From contig OZ253937.1 of NCBI GenBank assembly GCA_965267185.1, positions 3,224,001-3,288,000 on the forward strand: a DNA stretch of 64,000 nt. The letters run 5' to 3'. This DNA comes from G965267185 sp965267185. GTDB lineage: Bacteria; Pseudomonadota; Alphaproteobacteria; UBA6615. Positions 52,028 through 61,063 of this stretch are shown in pieces (the stretch's first letter is position 1; each line of letters opens with the position of its first letter). A program made the translations under genes and the position numbers. The notes beneath the pieces were generated by a model, which saw nothing but the letters and a program-made list of their open reading frames with translations, made no database searches and was not told where the DNA came from.

Positions 52028-52705
52028 ATGACTGATAACACCGGCCACGTGGCCTTCACCGACGCCGTTCGCGCTGAGCAGGAAAAGCGTGGATCGCGAA
52101 AATCTTACGCGCGCATGGACGAAAAGGACGCGTGGAAGCGCGAGATAACCAACGATCTCGCCGCCTTCATCGCCGAGCGCGACTCGCTCTATCTGTCGAC
52201 AGCCAACGCCGAGGGCAATCCGTACATTCAGCATCGTGGTGGGCCGCCCGGGTTTCTCAAGGTGATCGACGCGTCGACTCTGGCCTTCGCCGACTTCGGC
52301 GGCAACAAGCAATACATCACGCTGGGCAACCTGGCGGAGAACGACCGTGCGTTTATTTTTCTAATGGACTACGCCAATCAGCGGCGGATAAAGCTGTGGG
52401 GCCGCGCTGAAGTCGTCGAAGATGACGCTAACCTCGTGGCGGAACTTGTTGATGCCAGCTATGCGGCGGACGTTAAAGCAACGGCCGAGCGGGTCATCGT
52501 TTTCCATCTTGAACAGTGGGACATGAACTGCCCACAGCATATCACGCCGCGCTATAGCGCCGGCCAGGTGGCGCCTGTTGTCAAAGAGTTGAACAAGAAG
52601 ATCGCCGCTCTGGAGGCCGAACTGATGGATTTGCGGGCCGATCTGGCGCACGCTAGGTCAAACGCCGGTCCTACCGGCAAGACGGATCCCGCAGGGGACC
52701 GGTAA
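52028..52705 (+). CDS. Pyridoxamine-5'-phosphate-oxidase-like FMN protein
   Basis: About 225 residues. The split-barrel flavin domain shows LAAFIAERDSLYLSTANAEGNPYIQHRGG, FADFGGNKQYITLGNLAEN and RRIKLWGRAEVVEDD. The C-terminus is a coiled-coil-like tail (KELNKKIAALEAELMDLRADL). Members reduce flavin or bind FMN, haem or F420. ATG 52028 is used; an open frame upstream to 51914 overlaps the preceding gene. It is followed 16 bases later by a flavin disulfide reductase gene, and both may respond to redox stress. Confidence 0.88.
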   Translation: MTDNTGHVAFTDAVRAEQEKRGSRKSYARMDEKDAWKREITNDLAAFIAERDSLYLSTANAEGNPYIQHRGGPPGFLKVIDASTLAFADFGGNKQYITLGNLAENDRAFIFLMDYANQRRIKLWGRAEVVEDDANLVAELVDASYAADVKATAERVIVFHLEQWDMNCPQHITPRYSAGQVAPVVKELNKKIAALEAELMDLRADLAHARSNAGPTGKTDPAGDR

Positions 52706-52721
52706 TTTAGAGGAGAAGAAG

Positions 52722-54071
52722 ATGGGGGATAATTTCGATGTCGTGATCCTCGGCACGGGCAACGCCGGGATGGGAGCTGCGGGCGTAACGCGGGCCGCGG
52801 GCAAGTCGGTCGCCATGATCGAGTCCCGCGACGTCGGCGGCACTTGCCCCATCCGCGGTTGCGTGCCGAAAAAAGTTTTGGTCGCCGCTGCGCAGGTGTT
52901 GCACCAGATCGATCTGGCGCCCCAGCATCATATTTCCGTGGGCGAGCCGAAGCTGGATTGGCCGGCGCTGATCGCGCGCGAACGGACTTTCGTCGATGGT
53001 GTGCCCAACGATTTTCGCAAGAGTCTCGAAAACCGCGAGATCGAGCTTATCGAAGGCAAAGCTAAATTTGCGGGCGAGAACGCGATCGCCGTCGATGGCC
53101 GTACTCTGGAAGCCGAAAACATTGTCATCGCGACCGGATCGACCCCGCGCACGTTGCCCATCAAGGGTGCCGAGCTGATGATCACAAGCGACGAGATTCT
53201 CGAGCTGGCCACCCTGCCCGACCGCCTGGTTTTTATCGGCGGCGGTGTCATTGCGTTGGAGTTCGGCCACGTTTTTGCGCGCGCCGGCACTGAGGTGACC
53301 ATCCTCGAAGTGATGGATCGGTTGTTGCCGCGTATGGAGGCCGACGCGGTGGCGCAGGTTCACAAGGAGAGTGAGCGGATCGGCATCAACATTCTCACCG
53401 GCGTCACGGTCGATGAGGTTGTCGCGGCGGGCAATGCGCTGCAGGTGAACTTCACCCATGACGGCAAGCCGCAGACCATCGAGGCCGACCGGGTCGCTAA
53501 CGGCGCTGGCCGCGTACCCGATGTCGCCGATCTCAATCTCGACGCGGGTAACGTTAAACATGACGGGCTCGCGCTGTCGGTTACCGACGAGTTACGCAGT
53601 ACGTCGAACAGCCGGGTCTGGGTCGCTGGCGATGCGGTCAGCGGTTCGGGCCAACTTTCGCCCGTCGCCTCATATGAAGGCCGTCTGGTGGGGAATAATA
53701 TCCTCAACGGCGGCGGGCAGACGCCGAGCTACGATTACGTTCCCGCCAACGTTTACACGGTGCCGGCGCTGGCGACGATCGGCATGACCGAGGAGGAAGC
53801 CAAGGCGTCCGGCCGCTCCTATCAGGTCAAAGGCGGCGACATGTCGGGATGGCGGTCGTCGATGACCCACGCCGAGACCGTGTCCTTTTCCAAAGTATTG
53901 GTCGAGGACGGCACCAACGCGATCCTAGGGGCCCATATCGTTGGTCACGGTGCGGAAGAGATCATCCATCTGTTTGCCATGAGCATGAAATACGGTCTGG
54001 GCACCGAAGCCCTGACCGATATGGTGTATGCCTATCCGACCTTCGCGTCGGATATCAAATTCATGGTCTGA
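52722..54071 (+). CDS. FAD-dependent pyridine nucleotide-disulfide oxidoreductase
   Basis: 449 residues with class I flavin disulfide reductase features: FAD-binding GTGNAGMGAAG, the redox pair in GGTCPIRGCVPKK (C-x4-C), IATGSTPR, NAD(P)-binding FIGGGVIALEFGHVFARAG and the second FAD motif VWVAGDAVSG. The C-terminal dimer domain has AHIVGHGAEEIIHLFAMSM but not the usual HAHPT-type His-Glu pair. It resembles mercuric/glutathione reductase relatives of unknown substrate. AGAGGAG precedes ATG 52722. Confidence 0.93.
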   Translation: MGDNFDVVILGTGNAGMGAAGVTRAAGKSVAMIESRDVGGTCPIRGCVPKKVLVAAAQVLHQIDLAPQHHISVGEPKLDWPALIARERTFVDGVPNDFRKSLENREIELIEGKAKFAGENAIAVDGRTLEAENIVIATGSTPRTLPIKGAELMITSDEILELATLPDRLVFIGGGVIALEFGHVFARAGTEVTILEVMDRLLPRMEADAVAQVHKESERIGINILTGVTVDEVVAAGNALQVNFTHDGKPQTIEADRVANGAGRVPDVADLNLDAGNVKHDGLALSVTDELRSTSNSRVWVAGDAVSGSGQLSPVASYEGRLVGNNILNGGGQTPSYDYVPANVYTVPALATIGMTEEEAKASGRSYQVKGGDMSGWRSSMTHAETVSFSKVLVEDGTNAILGAHIVGHGAEEIIHLFAMSMKYGLGTEALTDMVYAYPTFASDIKFMV

Positions 54072-54091
54072 TTGGGGCCGCCGGGGCGGCG

Positions 54092-54820
54092 CTAGGCGTC
54101 GCCGCGAGCGGCGTGTGCGAGCTTCACCAGCTCGGCGCGCGCTTCTTCGGGATTGTTGATGACGCCACCGAAGTCGAAGCGCGCATCGGCGTCGTTACGG
54201 CCCAAGTCGACTCCTTCCGGGTCGATGCCGGTGAGCCGCCAATCCATGCCCGGCCGGCCCACCAGGTTGTGGGCGTAGAGGTTCACCGAATCCGAATGGT
54301 CGCTATTCATATGTTCGATGATGCCAGGCTCGCCCTCGGCTAAGGCGGCGGAAGCGGTGGTATCGAACATGACTTGCGCCCGGTCGAGGGTTTGGATGTT
54401 GCCGAACCCGCCGACGAAGTGGACGCTCTCGACAGCCACGCGATAGAGGCGGAAGTCGGTGAAGTCGGCAAACGATTGGGCCGATGCGTGGCGCTCCAGA
54501 AAGCGCTTCTTCAGCAGCGAATCGTCGCAGCTCTCCGCGCGGCCGATCACCGAGGCTCGTCCGAGCGCGATCGCGTCGCGGCTCGACTTGGCGAACAGAA
54601 GCGATACCCGGGCATCGGCGGCGATGTTGCGGCTGTGCCGTGCCAGGTCGGACAACATCAATAGCGGCGCGGCGTCGTGGCCGCACGCCGTCAGGGTGAG
54701 GCTGGCGTAAGGGCTGCCGCCGGTCTCGGTGTCGAGGGTCGCAAGAGTTGCCTGGCGTCCGGTGCGGATCAGCCGCCGGACGACATGGCCTGGATCTTTT
54801 TCACGGTCGTCAATCGTCAT
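54092..54820 (-). CDS. HugZ-like FMN/haem protein with DUF2470 domain
   Basis: 242 residues. The N-terminal split barrel has TGRQATLATLDTETGGSPYASL and LLFAKSSRDAIALGRASVIG; the C-terminal part has IIEHMNSDHSDSVNLYAHNL, the DUF2470 signature that supplies haem contacts in HugZ. Likely a haem-binding or haem-utilisation protein. It is convergent with the flavin reductase gene (20 bases between the stops). Confidence 0.9.
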   Translation of the reverse strand: MTIDDREKDPGHVVRRLIRTGRQATLATLDTETGGSPYASLTLTACGHDAAPLLMLSDLARHSRNIAADARVSLLFAKSSRDAIALGRASVIGRAESCDDSLLKKRFLERHASAQSFADFTDFRLYRVAVESVHFVGGFGNIQTLDRAQVMFDTTASAALAEGEPGIIEHMNSDHSDSVNLYAHNLVGRPGMDWRLTGIDPEGVDLGRNDADARFDFGGVINNPEEARAELVKLAHAARGDA

Positions 54821-54922
54821 CGCGGCGCAGAGACTAGAGCAGTATCCCGCCCGATTGAACCGCCGGAGATAGATAGTTTGCCGTTTGGCTGCGTGCCTCT
54901 AGGGAAGCGCCGATTTGCCGAG

Positions 54923-55453
54923 CTACTTCTTCATGCCTGTAGGCATTCCGTGTTGGCCGTGTCCACCATGTCCGGCCGCTGCGCCGTGAGCCCCGGCTGC
55001 TCCAATTACCGCACTAACGTCGACGCGCCCGGCGTGCTCGAAGACGAGGGTGAGAGGGATGGTTGAGTCTTTTACCAGCTGCCCGCGCAGTCCGATAAGC
55101 ATCACATGATTGCCGCCGGGCTTGAGCTCCACGCTGCCGTTCGCCGGGATCACGATGCCGCCCTCGACAGGCCGCATTTTCATGACGTCGCCATCCTTGA
55201 TCGTCGTATGCAATGATACGACGTCTGCCATATCCGATTCCGCGCTGACCAGCCGGTCGGCTTTATCGCTTTTATTTTCGATGGTTAGAAACACGCCGCC
55301 GGCTTTTTGTGACGGCGCGGTCGCCCGCGACCACGGCTTAACGACGGTTATCGATTTCGCGCCATGGCCATGGCTGTGAGATTGCGCCAAGGCTGTATCT
55401 CCCGCCGCGAGGATAATAAGAGCTAGAACGGCGAGGCTTTTGATCAATCGCAT
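54923..55453 (-). CDS. PCu(A)C copper chaperone
   Basis: 176 residues with a signal peptide (SLAVLALIILAAGDTALAQ). The Cu(I) site follows the H-x(n)-M-x(n)-H-x-M plan: HTTIKDGDVMKM, then GGNHVML. Both ends of the mature chain are His-rich (HSHGHGAK, and HGGHGQHGMPTGM), which could add Cu(II) sites. The gene follows the SCO gene by 16 bases, and PCuAC and SCO together load the CuA site of cytochrome oxidase. Confidence 0.94.
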   Translation of the reverse strand: MRLIKSLAVLALIILAAGDTALAQSHSHGHGAKSITVVKPWSRATAPSQKAGGVFLTIENKSDKADRLVSAESDMADVVSLHTTIKDGDVMKMRPVEGGIVIPANGSVELKPGGNHVMLIGLRGQLVKDSTIPLTLVFEHAGRVDVSAVIGAAGAHGAAAGHGGHGQHGMPTGMKK

Positions 55454-55469
55454 TATTATCTCCCAGCAC

Positions 55470-56084
55470 TTAGCTGCGCATGTGTTGGCGGATTATGTCG
55501 GCCATCTCCTCCGGTGGCGTGCCATAGCGTAGCAAGGAGGCAACATTGCCCTCCGGGTCGAGCAGGTAGACGAAGGAGGAGTGGTCCATCAGGTAGTAGC
55601 TGTAGTTCGGGTCTTCGACCCGCTGGTAGAAGACCCGATAGGCGTCGGCAACTTCCTTGACCTGCGCAGGTGTTCCGGTCAGCCCGATCAGCCGTTCGTG
55701 GAACAGCGTCACGTATTCGGCGAGCACGGCCGGTGTATCTCGCTCGGGATCGATGGAAATCAACAGCGGCGTGATCGCCACGGAGTCGTCGCCCAGCTCG
55801 TCGAGCGCTAGCGCGATATCGCCGAGTTCGGTGGGGCAAACGTCAGGGCAAAAGGTGTAGCCGAAGAACACCAGTGTGAAGTTACCGAGATAGTCCTTCT
55901 CGGTGACCTGCCGCCCGGTGTGGTCGGTGAGCGTGAACGGTCCGCCGAGCTCTACATTGGCAATCATACCCGTAGGCGCCTTGGTGACGTCGGGGGACCT
56001 AATCACCTGCCATTCGAGGAATGCGGCAACAGCCGCAACAAGGACGACGGCGAGGAGGATGCCGATGCGTGTCGATTTCTTCAT
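55470..56084 (-). CDS. SCO1/SenC family copper protein
   Basis: 204 residues anchored by an N-terminal helix (IGILLAVVLVAAVAAFLEW). The thioredoxin-fold domain holds FFGYTFCPDVCPTEL with the CxxxC copper pair, ISIDPERDTP and the third ligand His in DHSSFVYLLD. It delivers copper to cytochrome c oxidase with the PCuAC gene 16 bases downstream. Confidence 0.95.
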   Translation of the reverse strand: MKKSTRIGILLAVVLVAAVAAFLEWQVIRSPDVTKAPTGMIANVELGGPFTLTDHTGRQVTEKDYLGNFTLVFFGYTFCPDVCPTELGDIALALDELGDDSVAITPLLISIDPERDTPAVLAEYVTLFHERLIGLTGTPAQVKEVADAYRVFYQRVEDPNYSYYLMDHSSFVYLLDPEGNVASLLRYGTPPEEMADIIRQHMRS

Positions 56085-56326
56085 AGGCCGAGAAATAACG
56101 CCCGCAACCGCCGACCGGCAATGTGTCTCTCGGTCGCAGGTTTCTCACTTTTTCGTGGGCCGAACCGGCGGAATCGCGCGGCTGACGGGCTGGCAAGGGC
56201 CCAGATACATTGAATTTTGGTCAATCATGGCCCAAATCCAGTCGTAAATCCGCCATAATAAGGCAGCATGGTGATACCGGTCCGCAGACATGGATACGCG
56301 GTCACTGTTTGATCAAGGAAGGCTTG

Positions 56327-57025
56327 ATGGCGCAGACAATAGCGTTGGTCGATGACGACCGTAATATTTTGACTTCGGTATCGATGGCCCTCGAAGCCGA
56401 AGGGTTCAAGGTCGACACCTACGCCGACGGCGATGAAGCGCTGCGCGGACTGACGGCCCAGCCGGTGGACCTTGCGGTGCTCGACATCAAGATGCCGCGC
56501 ATGGACGGCATGGAACTGCTCGGCCGGTTGCGTAAGGACAACGGCGTGCCGGTGATTTTTCTCACCTCCAAAGACGATGAAATCGACGAGGTAATCGGGC
56601 TGCGCATGGGCGCAGACGACTACATCACTAAGCCGTTCTCGCAGCGCTTGTTGATCGAACGCATTCGCGCGGTCTTGCGGCGGTCGGAGGCCGACGACGA
56701 CGTCGTCGAAGAAGGCGACAGCAAGATCATTCGGCGGACCGGGTTGGTGCTCGACCCCAACCGCCATCGGTGCACGTGGCGCGAGCGCGAGGTTGCGCTG
56801 ACGGTCACCGAGTTTTTGATCCTGCAAGCGTTGGCGCAGCGGCCCGGTCATGTCAAAAGCCGCGACCAGCTGATGGACGCGGCATATGGCGATAGCATCT
56901 ACGTGGACGACCGCACTATCGACAGTCACATAAAGAGATTGCGTAAGAAATTTAAGGAAGCGGATACTGAGTTTGCTCAAATCGAAACTTTGTACGGCAT
57001 CGGCTACCGCTACAAGGAAGGTTAG
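56327..57025 (+). CDS. chvI: ChvI-type response regulator
   Basis: 232-residue OmpR-family regulator. The receiver has LVDDDRN, phospho-acceptor Asp in LAVLDIKMPRMDG and TSKDDEIDEVIGLRMGADDYITKPFS. The winged helix ends SIYVDDRTIDSHIKRLRKKF, the hallmark of ChvI/BatR. ATG 56327 has AAGGAAGG upstream. chvG follows after 26 bases. In known alphaproteobacteria this pair controls envelope and acid-stress responses. Confidence 0.93.
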   Translation: MAQTIALVDDDRNILTSVSMALEAEGFKVDTYADGDEALRGLTAQPVDLAVLDIKMPRMDGMELLGRLRKDNGVPVIFLTSKDDEIDEVIGLRMGADDYITKPFSQRLLIERIRAVLRRSEADDDVVEEGDSKIIRRTGLVLDPNRHRCTWREREVALTVTEFLILQALAQRPGHVKSRDQLMDAAYGDSIYVDDRTIDSHIKRLRKKFKEADTEFAQIETLYGIGYRYKEG

Positions 57026-57051
57026 GCAAGCGGTGGCGGCCAACGCCGATT

Positions 57052-58812
57052 TTGGGGGAGTCGATAACACTGGACGCCCGAACCAGATACGATCACGAGG
57101 TCGAAGAGGCCACTGAACAGCCGCGGTCGCGCCGTTCCCGAGCCGCAGGAGCCCGCAGGCGCTCGTTGCGCCGGCTTGTGATTTGGCTTGCGCAACGGCG
57201 TGCATCGACGTCGCTGACGCGCCGCATTCTGGCGATCAACCTGTTGGTTCTGATCGTTCCCATCGGCAGCTTTTTCTTTCTCGACCAGTATCAAGAAAGC
57301 CTGATCGAAGCCGAGATCGCTGCGCTGCGCACCCAAGCCGAGGTATTCGCTGGTGCCGTTGGTGCGGGTGCTGTTGGCGTGTCGCCAGGGGTCGGTCAGA
57401 GGATCGAACCGGTGCGGGCAAACCTGATGTTGCGGCGGCTGACCGAACCGACGAACACGCGGGCCCGAATGTTTGTACCCACCGGCGTGCTCGTCGCCGA
57501 CACGCAGTTCCTGACCCTCTCGCGCGGCTTTGTGCAGGTTGAGGAGTTACCGCCGCCGGAAACGGCGCTTGGGTTTGGCCGGTGGGTCGATCAGAGCGTT
57601 GATAGGGTACTTAATTGGATCCCCGGGCAAAGCGAACTTCCCCTCTACCGCGAATCGAGCCCCTCGGACGCCAACGACTATGTCGAAGTCCAGCGTGCGC
57701 TATTTGGTGACCACAGCGCTGCCGTCCGGCGGCACCAATCGGATGGAATGGTGATTTCTGTCGCGGTCCCGGTGCAACGGTACCGCCAGGTTGTCGGCGC
57801 TCTGATGCTTTCGACCGACGGCAAAGAGGTCGAAAACGCCATGCGGGCGATTCGTCTCGATATTTTGCAGGTGTTCGCCGTCGCGTTGGCTGTGACCGTC
57901 CTTTTGTCGCTCTACCTCGCGGGCACGATCGCTCGCCCGATCAATCGCCTGGCGGCGGCGGCCGAGCGGGTGCGCGCAGGCCGGGGACGTCACGCGGCGA
58001 TCCCCGATTTCACGGGACGGCGCGATGAAATTGGCGAGCTGAGCCGCGACTTGCGCGCTATGACCGATGCGCTATGGGAGCGCATGGACGGGATCGAGCG
58101 GTTCGCCGCCGATGTTGCCCATGAAATCAAGAACCCGCTGACCTCGCTGCGCAGTGCCGTCGAAACGGTCGCGCGGATCGATGATGCCGATCAGCAGAAG
58201 AAATTGATGTCGATTATCGTTGACGATGTGCACCGGCTCGACCGGCTGATCAGCGATATCTCCGACGCCTCCCGGCTGGACGCCGAGCTAAGCCGCGATA
58301 TGCCGACTCGCGTCGATGTGCATGAAGTCTTGGTGGCGCTCACCGATATCGAACGCGCCGCGGCTTCTGACGATCGCCCAAAGATCGAGCTCAGCCTAGC
58401 GGCACAAGCCGATCTGGGGGTTTGCGCCTCGGAGGGGCGCTTAGGCCAAGTGTTCCGCAACGTTATCACCAACGCCATGTCGTTTAGTCCGGCAGACGGC
58501 CGGATTGTCGTGCGCGCAGAACGCACCAAAGGCGCCGATGGCGACGTTGTTGTCGTGTCGGTCGAGGATGACGGGCCGGGCATCCCGGAGGAGAATCTCG
58601 AATCAATTTTCGAGCGCTTTTACTCTGACCGTCCGGTCGAAGGCCCCGACGGCACGGGGGAGAAGTTTGGCACGCATTCGGGCTTGGGCTTGAGTATTTC
58701 ACGGCAGATCGTCGAGGCAGCCGACGGGCGCATCTGGGCCGAAAACCGCCGGCGCGCCGACGGCGAAATTTGTGGCGCCCGATTTATCGTCGAATTGCCA
58801 GCGGCGGACTAA
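57052..58812 (+). CDS. chvG: ChvG-type sensor histidine kinase
   Basis: About 586 residues. After a basic cytosolic N-terminus there are a first membrane helix (ILAINLLVLIVPIGSFFFL), a periplasmic sensing domain, a second helix (LQVFAVALAVTVLLSLYLAG), HAMP (RPINRLAAAAERVRAGR), H-box FAADVAHEIKNPLTSL and HATPase motifs (DDGPGIPEENLESIFERF, GLGLSISRQIVEA). The only upstream start in frame is TTG 57052 with no strong ribosome site. The HprK and PTS genes that often follow chvG are absent. Confidence 0.92.
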   Translation: MGESITLDARTRYDHEVEEATEQPRSRRSRAAGARRRSLRRLVIWLAQRRASTSLTRRILAINLLVLIVPIGSFFFLDQYQESLIEAEIAALRTQAEVFAGAVGAGAVGVSPGVGQRIEPVRANLMLRRLTEPTNTRARMFVPTGVLVADTQFLTLSRGFVQVEELPPPETALGFGRWVDQSVDRVLNWIPGQSELPLYRESSPSDANDYVEVQRALFGDHSAAVRRHQSDGMVISVAVPVQRYRQVVGALMLSTDGKEVENAMRAIRLDILQVFAVALAVTVLLSLYLAGTIARPINRLAAAAERVRAGRGRHAAIPDFTGRRDEIGELSRDLRAMTDALWERMDGIERFAADVAHEIKNPLTSLRSAVETVARIDDADQQKKLMSIIVDDVHRLDRLISDISDASRLDAELSRDMPTRVDVHEVLVALTDIERAAASDDRPKIELSLAAQADLGVCASEGRLGQVFRNVITNAMSFSPADGRIVVRAERTKGADGDVVVVSVEDDGPGIPEENLESIFERFYSDRPVEGPDGTGEKFGTHSGLGLSISRQIVEAADGRIWAENRRRADGEICGARFIVELPAAD

Positions 58813-58919
58813 CCTGCCCGTCCAGGATTAGCGGGTGTCTGTCGCGGTCTGATTTGCCATAATTGGCAGTGCGCCGCTGCGTCGGCGATAACCGAGCACT
58901 GCTGAGATGGACGGGCGCC

Positions 58920-59852
58920 ATGCCAATTACACGCGTTGAATCCTTGGTTTACGGCGTCGCCGATATGGCGGCCGGCATTCGCTATTTCGAGAATTGGGGG
59001 CTCACGCCCGTCGAGCGCGGTGACCGCGGTGCTGTGTTCAGTACACTTGCCGGCCAGATCATTCGCCTGCTGCCGATCGATGATGCTTCATTGCCGGCGG
59101 CCCCCGATGGCGACCGGTCGACGGTGCGTCATACGGTTTGGGGCGTTGATTCGGCAGACGACCTCGAAGCACTGGGGGCCGAGCTATCCAAGGACCGCGA
59201 CGTTGCAAGGTCGACCGACGGTGCTTTGAGCGCGGTCGATGAGACGGGTTACTCGATCGGTCTTGCATTGAGCCAGCCCGCCGAGGTTCAGATCGACCCG
59301 CCGCAGGTGAATTTGAACGAGAACTCTCAGCGTCTGAACGACGTGGTCAAAGCGGTGCCGCAGGCAACGCCGCTGCGCCTCGGTCATGTGGTTTTCAACA
59401 TCCCCAAGGCCGGTGCCGACAAGGCAGTGTCTTTCTATATCGACCGCTTGGGGTTCCGCTTGTCCGACCGCACGCTCACCGGCGGCGATTTCATGCGCTG
59501 CGCCGGATCGCGCGACCATCACAATTTGTTTTTGCTCAGCCGGGCTGACGAGGCGGCGTTCAATCATGCCGCCTTCGAAGTGCGCGACTTCGACGAGATC
59601 ATGATGGGCGGCGCCTTCATGAAAAGCCATGGGTGGGAGCCCGACACGACGCCCGGCCGGCATATATTGGGCTCGAACCTCTATTGGTATTTCCGCAATC
59701 CGTGCGGCGGCAATACCGAGTACTTTGCGGACATGGATTGCATGGATGACGACTGGGAACCGCGTATCTGGGAGACCAGCCCCGGTTTCGCGCTTTGGTC
59801 GATCGACGACCCCGACACCCCGCAATCGGCGCCGGCGGCGGGCACGTCTTGA
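58920..59852 (+). CDS. VOC-family extradiol dioxygenase-like protein
   Basis: About 310 residues with two glyoxalase/VOC modules. The second carries the Fe(II) ligands of extradiol dioxygenases: His in RLGHVVFNI, His in FNHAAFEVRDF and Glu in CGGNTEYFADMD. It likely cleaves a catechol-type ring. The flavin monooxygenase gene starts 27 bases downstream, as in HsaC/HsaA-type pairs of steroid or aromatic breakdown. ATG 58920 was chosen over the upstream 58863. Confidence 0.88.
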   Translation: MPITRVESLVYGVADMAAGIRYFENWGLTPVERGDRGAVFSTLAGQIIRLLPIDDASLPAAPDGDRSTVRHTVWGVDSADDLEALGAELSKDRDVARSTDGALSAVDETGYSIGLALSQPAEVQIDPPQVNLNENSQRLNDVVKAVPQATPLRLGHVVFNIPKAGADKAVSFYIDRLGFRLSDRTLTGGDFMRCAGSRDHHNLFLLSRADEAAFNHAAFEVRDFDEIMMGGAFMKSHGWEPDTTPGRHILGSNLYWYFRNPCGGNTEYFADMDCMDDDWEPRIWETSPGFALWSIDDPDTPQSAPAAGTS

Positions 59853-59879
59853 TGATCCCGCTGGCGTGAGGGCAGAGCG

Positions 59880-61061
59880 TTGACGACGGTTCCCCTCGAG
59901 CGGCCTGCTATCGACGCCATCGCCGCGGCGGAGGCGCTGGTGCCCACGTTGCAGGCACGTGCGGGCGAAACCGAAGCGGCGCGGCGCATTCCTGACGAGA
60001 CGATTGCCGAACTCCGCAGCGCCGGATTGCTCCGCATGGGCCAGCCCCGCGATCTTGGTGGCAGCGAATTGCCTCTCGACGAATCTGTCGAAGCGGTATC
60101 GCGGCTGGCGCGCGGCTGCGCTTCGACCGCCTGGGTATGCGGCGTTTACAACGACCATGCCATCACGATCGGCATGTTCGACCCGCAAGCGGCGGAAGAT
60201 GTTTGGGGCGACAATCCCGATGCGCTCGTTTCGGCAGGGTTTACGCCGTCCGGGCAGGCCGAGCGGACCGACGGCGGCTGGCAATTAAGCGGTACATGGG
60301 GTTGGTCGAGCGGTTGCGACCATGCCGATTGGCTCATGGTGGTGACGCTGTTGCCGGCGGCCGATGAGGCGGCGCCGGAGGCATCGTTCTGCCTGGTGCC
60401 TCGGGATGCGGTGCGTATCGACGATAACTGGCAGGTCATGGGTCTGGCTGGTACCGGTTCGAAGAATCTTGTTATCGAGAATGCGTTCGTTCCCGATCAC
60501 CGTACGTTTTCGTTGAGCGTTACCAGCCAGGGCTCCGCCGAACGGTTACGCGAAGGACGCGCGCCTCTGTTTTGCTTGCCCCGTACCGCCGCGGTGCCGT
60601 TCATGCTGGCGGCGCCGTCGCTGGGCGTCGCGGAAAGCTTGTTGGAACTCCATGTGGAACAGCTCGGTCCGCGCGCCACCCGTGGCGGTACGGTCGGCGA
60701 GTTGGCGACCATGCAAATGCACGTTGCCGAGGCGGCGGCCGAGATCGATAGCGCCCGGTTGTTGATGCTGCGCGATTGCCGCGAGGCCATGGCGGCGATG
60801 CGCGAGGGCCGTGCGCTTTCCATCGCGGAGCGTGCCCGCGGACGGCGCGACCAGGCTTATATGGTGATGCTCTGCCGCCGAGCTGTGGACCGGCTGTTTG
60901 CCGCCGCCGGTGGCGGCGGCATTTTTCTCGACAACGAGATGCAACGAAAGTTCCGCGATATCCACGCGATCAGCGGCCATCTGGCGCTGAACTGGGATAT
61001 CGCTGGAACCACCTTCGGGCGGGTCGCGTTCGGCCTCGATCCGGCAACGCCCCTCATCTAG
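59880..61061 (+). CDS. Acyl-CoA-dehydrogenase-fold flavin monooxygenase (HsaA/HpaB-like)
   Basis: 393 residues from TTG 59880 with GAGGG about 8 bases upstream. The fold is seen in RRIPDETIAELRSAGLLRMGQP, LARGCASTAWVCGVYNDH, GTWGWSSGCDHADWLMV, GLAGTGSKNLVIENAFVP and FRDIHAISGHLALNWD. This sequence type fits two-component flavin-dependent phenol hydroxylases such as HsaA. A flavin reductase partner is not adjacent. Its place after the extradiol dioxygenase suggests hydroxylation followed by ring cleavage. Confidence 0.88.
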   Translation: MTTVPLERPAIDAIAAAEALVPTLQARAGETEAARRIPDETIAELRSAGLLRMGQPRDLGGSELPLDESVEAVSRLARGCASTAWVCGVYNDHAITIGMFDPQAAEDVWGDNPDALVSAGFTPSGQAERTDGGWQLSGTWGWSSGCDHADWLMVVTLLPAADEAAPEASFCLVPRDAVRIDDNWQVMGLAGTGSKNLVIENAFVPDHRTFSLSVTSQGSAERLREGRAPLFCLPRTAAVPFMLAAPSLGVAESLLELHVEQLGPRATRGGTVGELATMQMHVAEAAAEIDSARLLMLRDCREAMAAMREGRALSIAERARGRRDQAYMVMLCRRAVDRLFAAAGGGGIFLDNEMQRKFRDIHAISGHLALNWDIAGTTFGRVAFGLDPATPLI

Positions 61062-61063
61062 CA

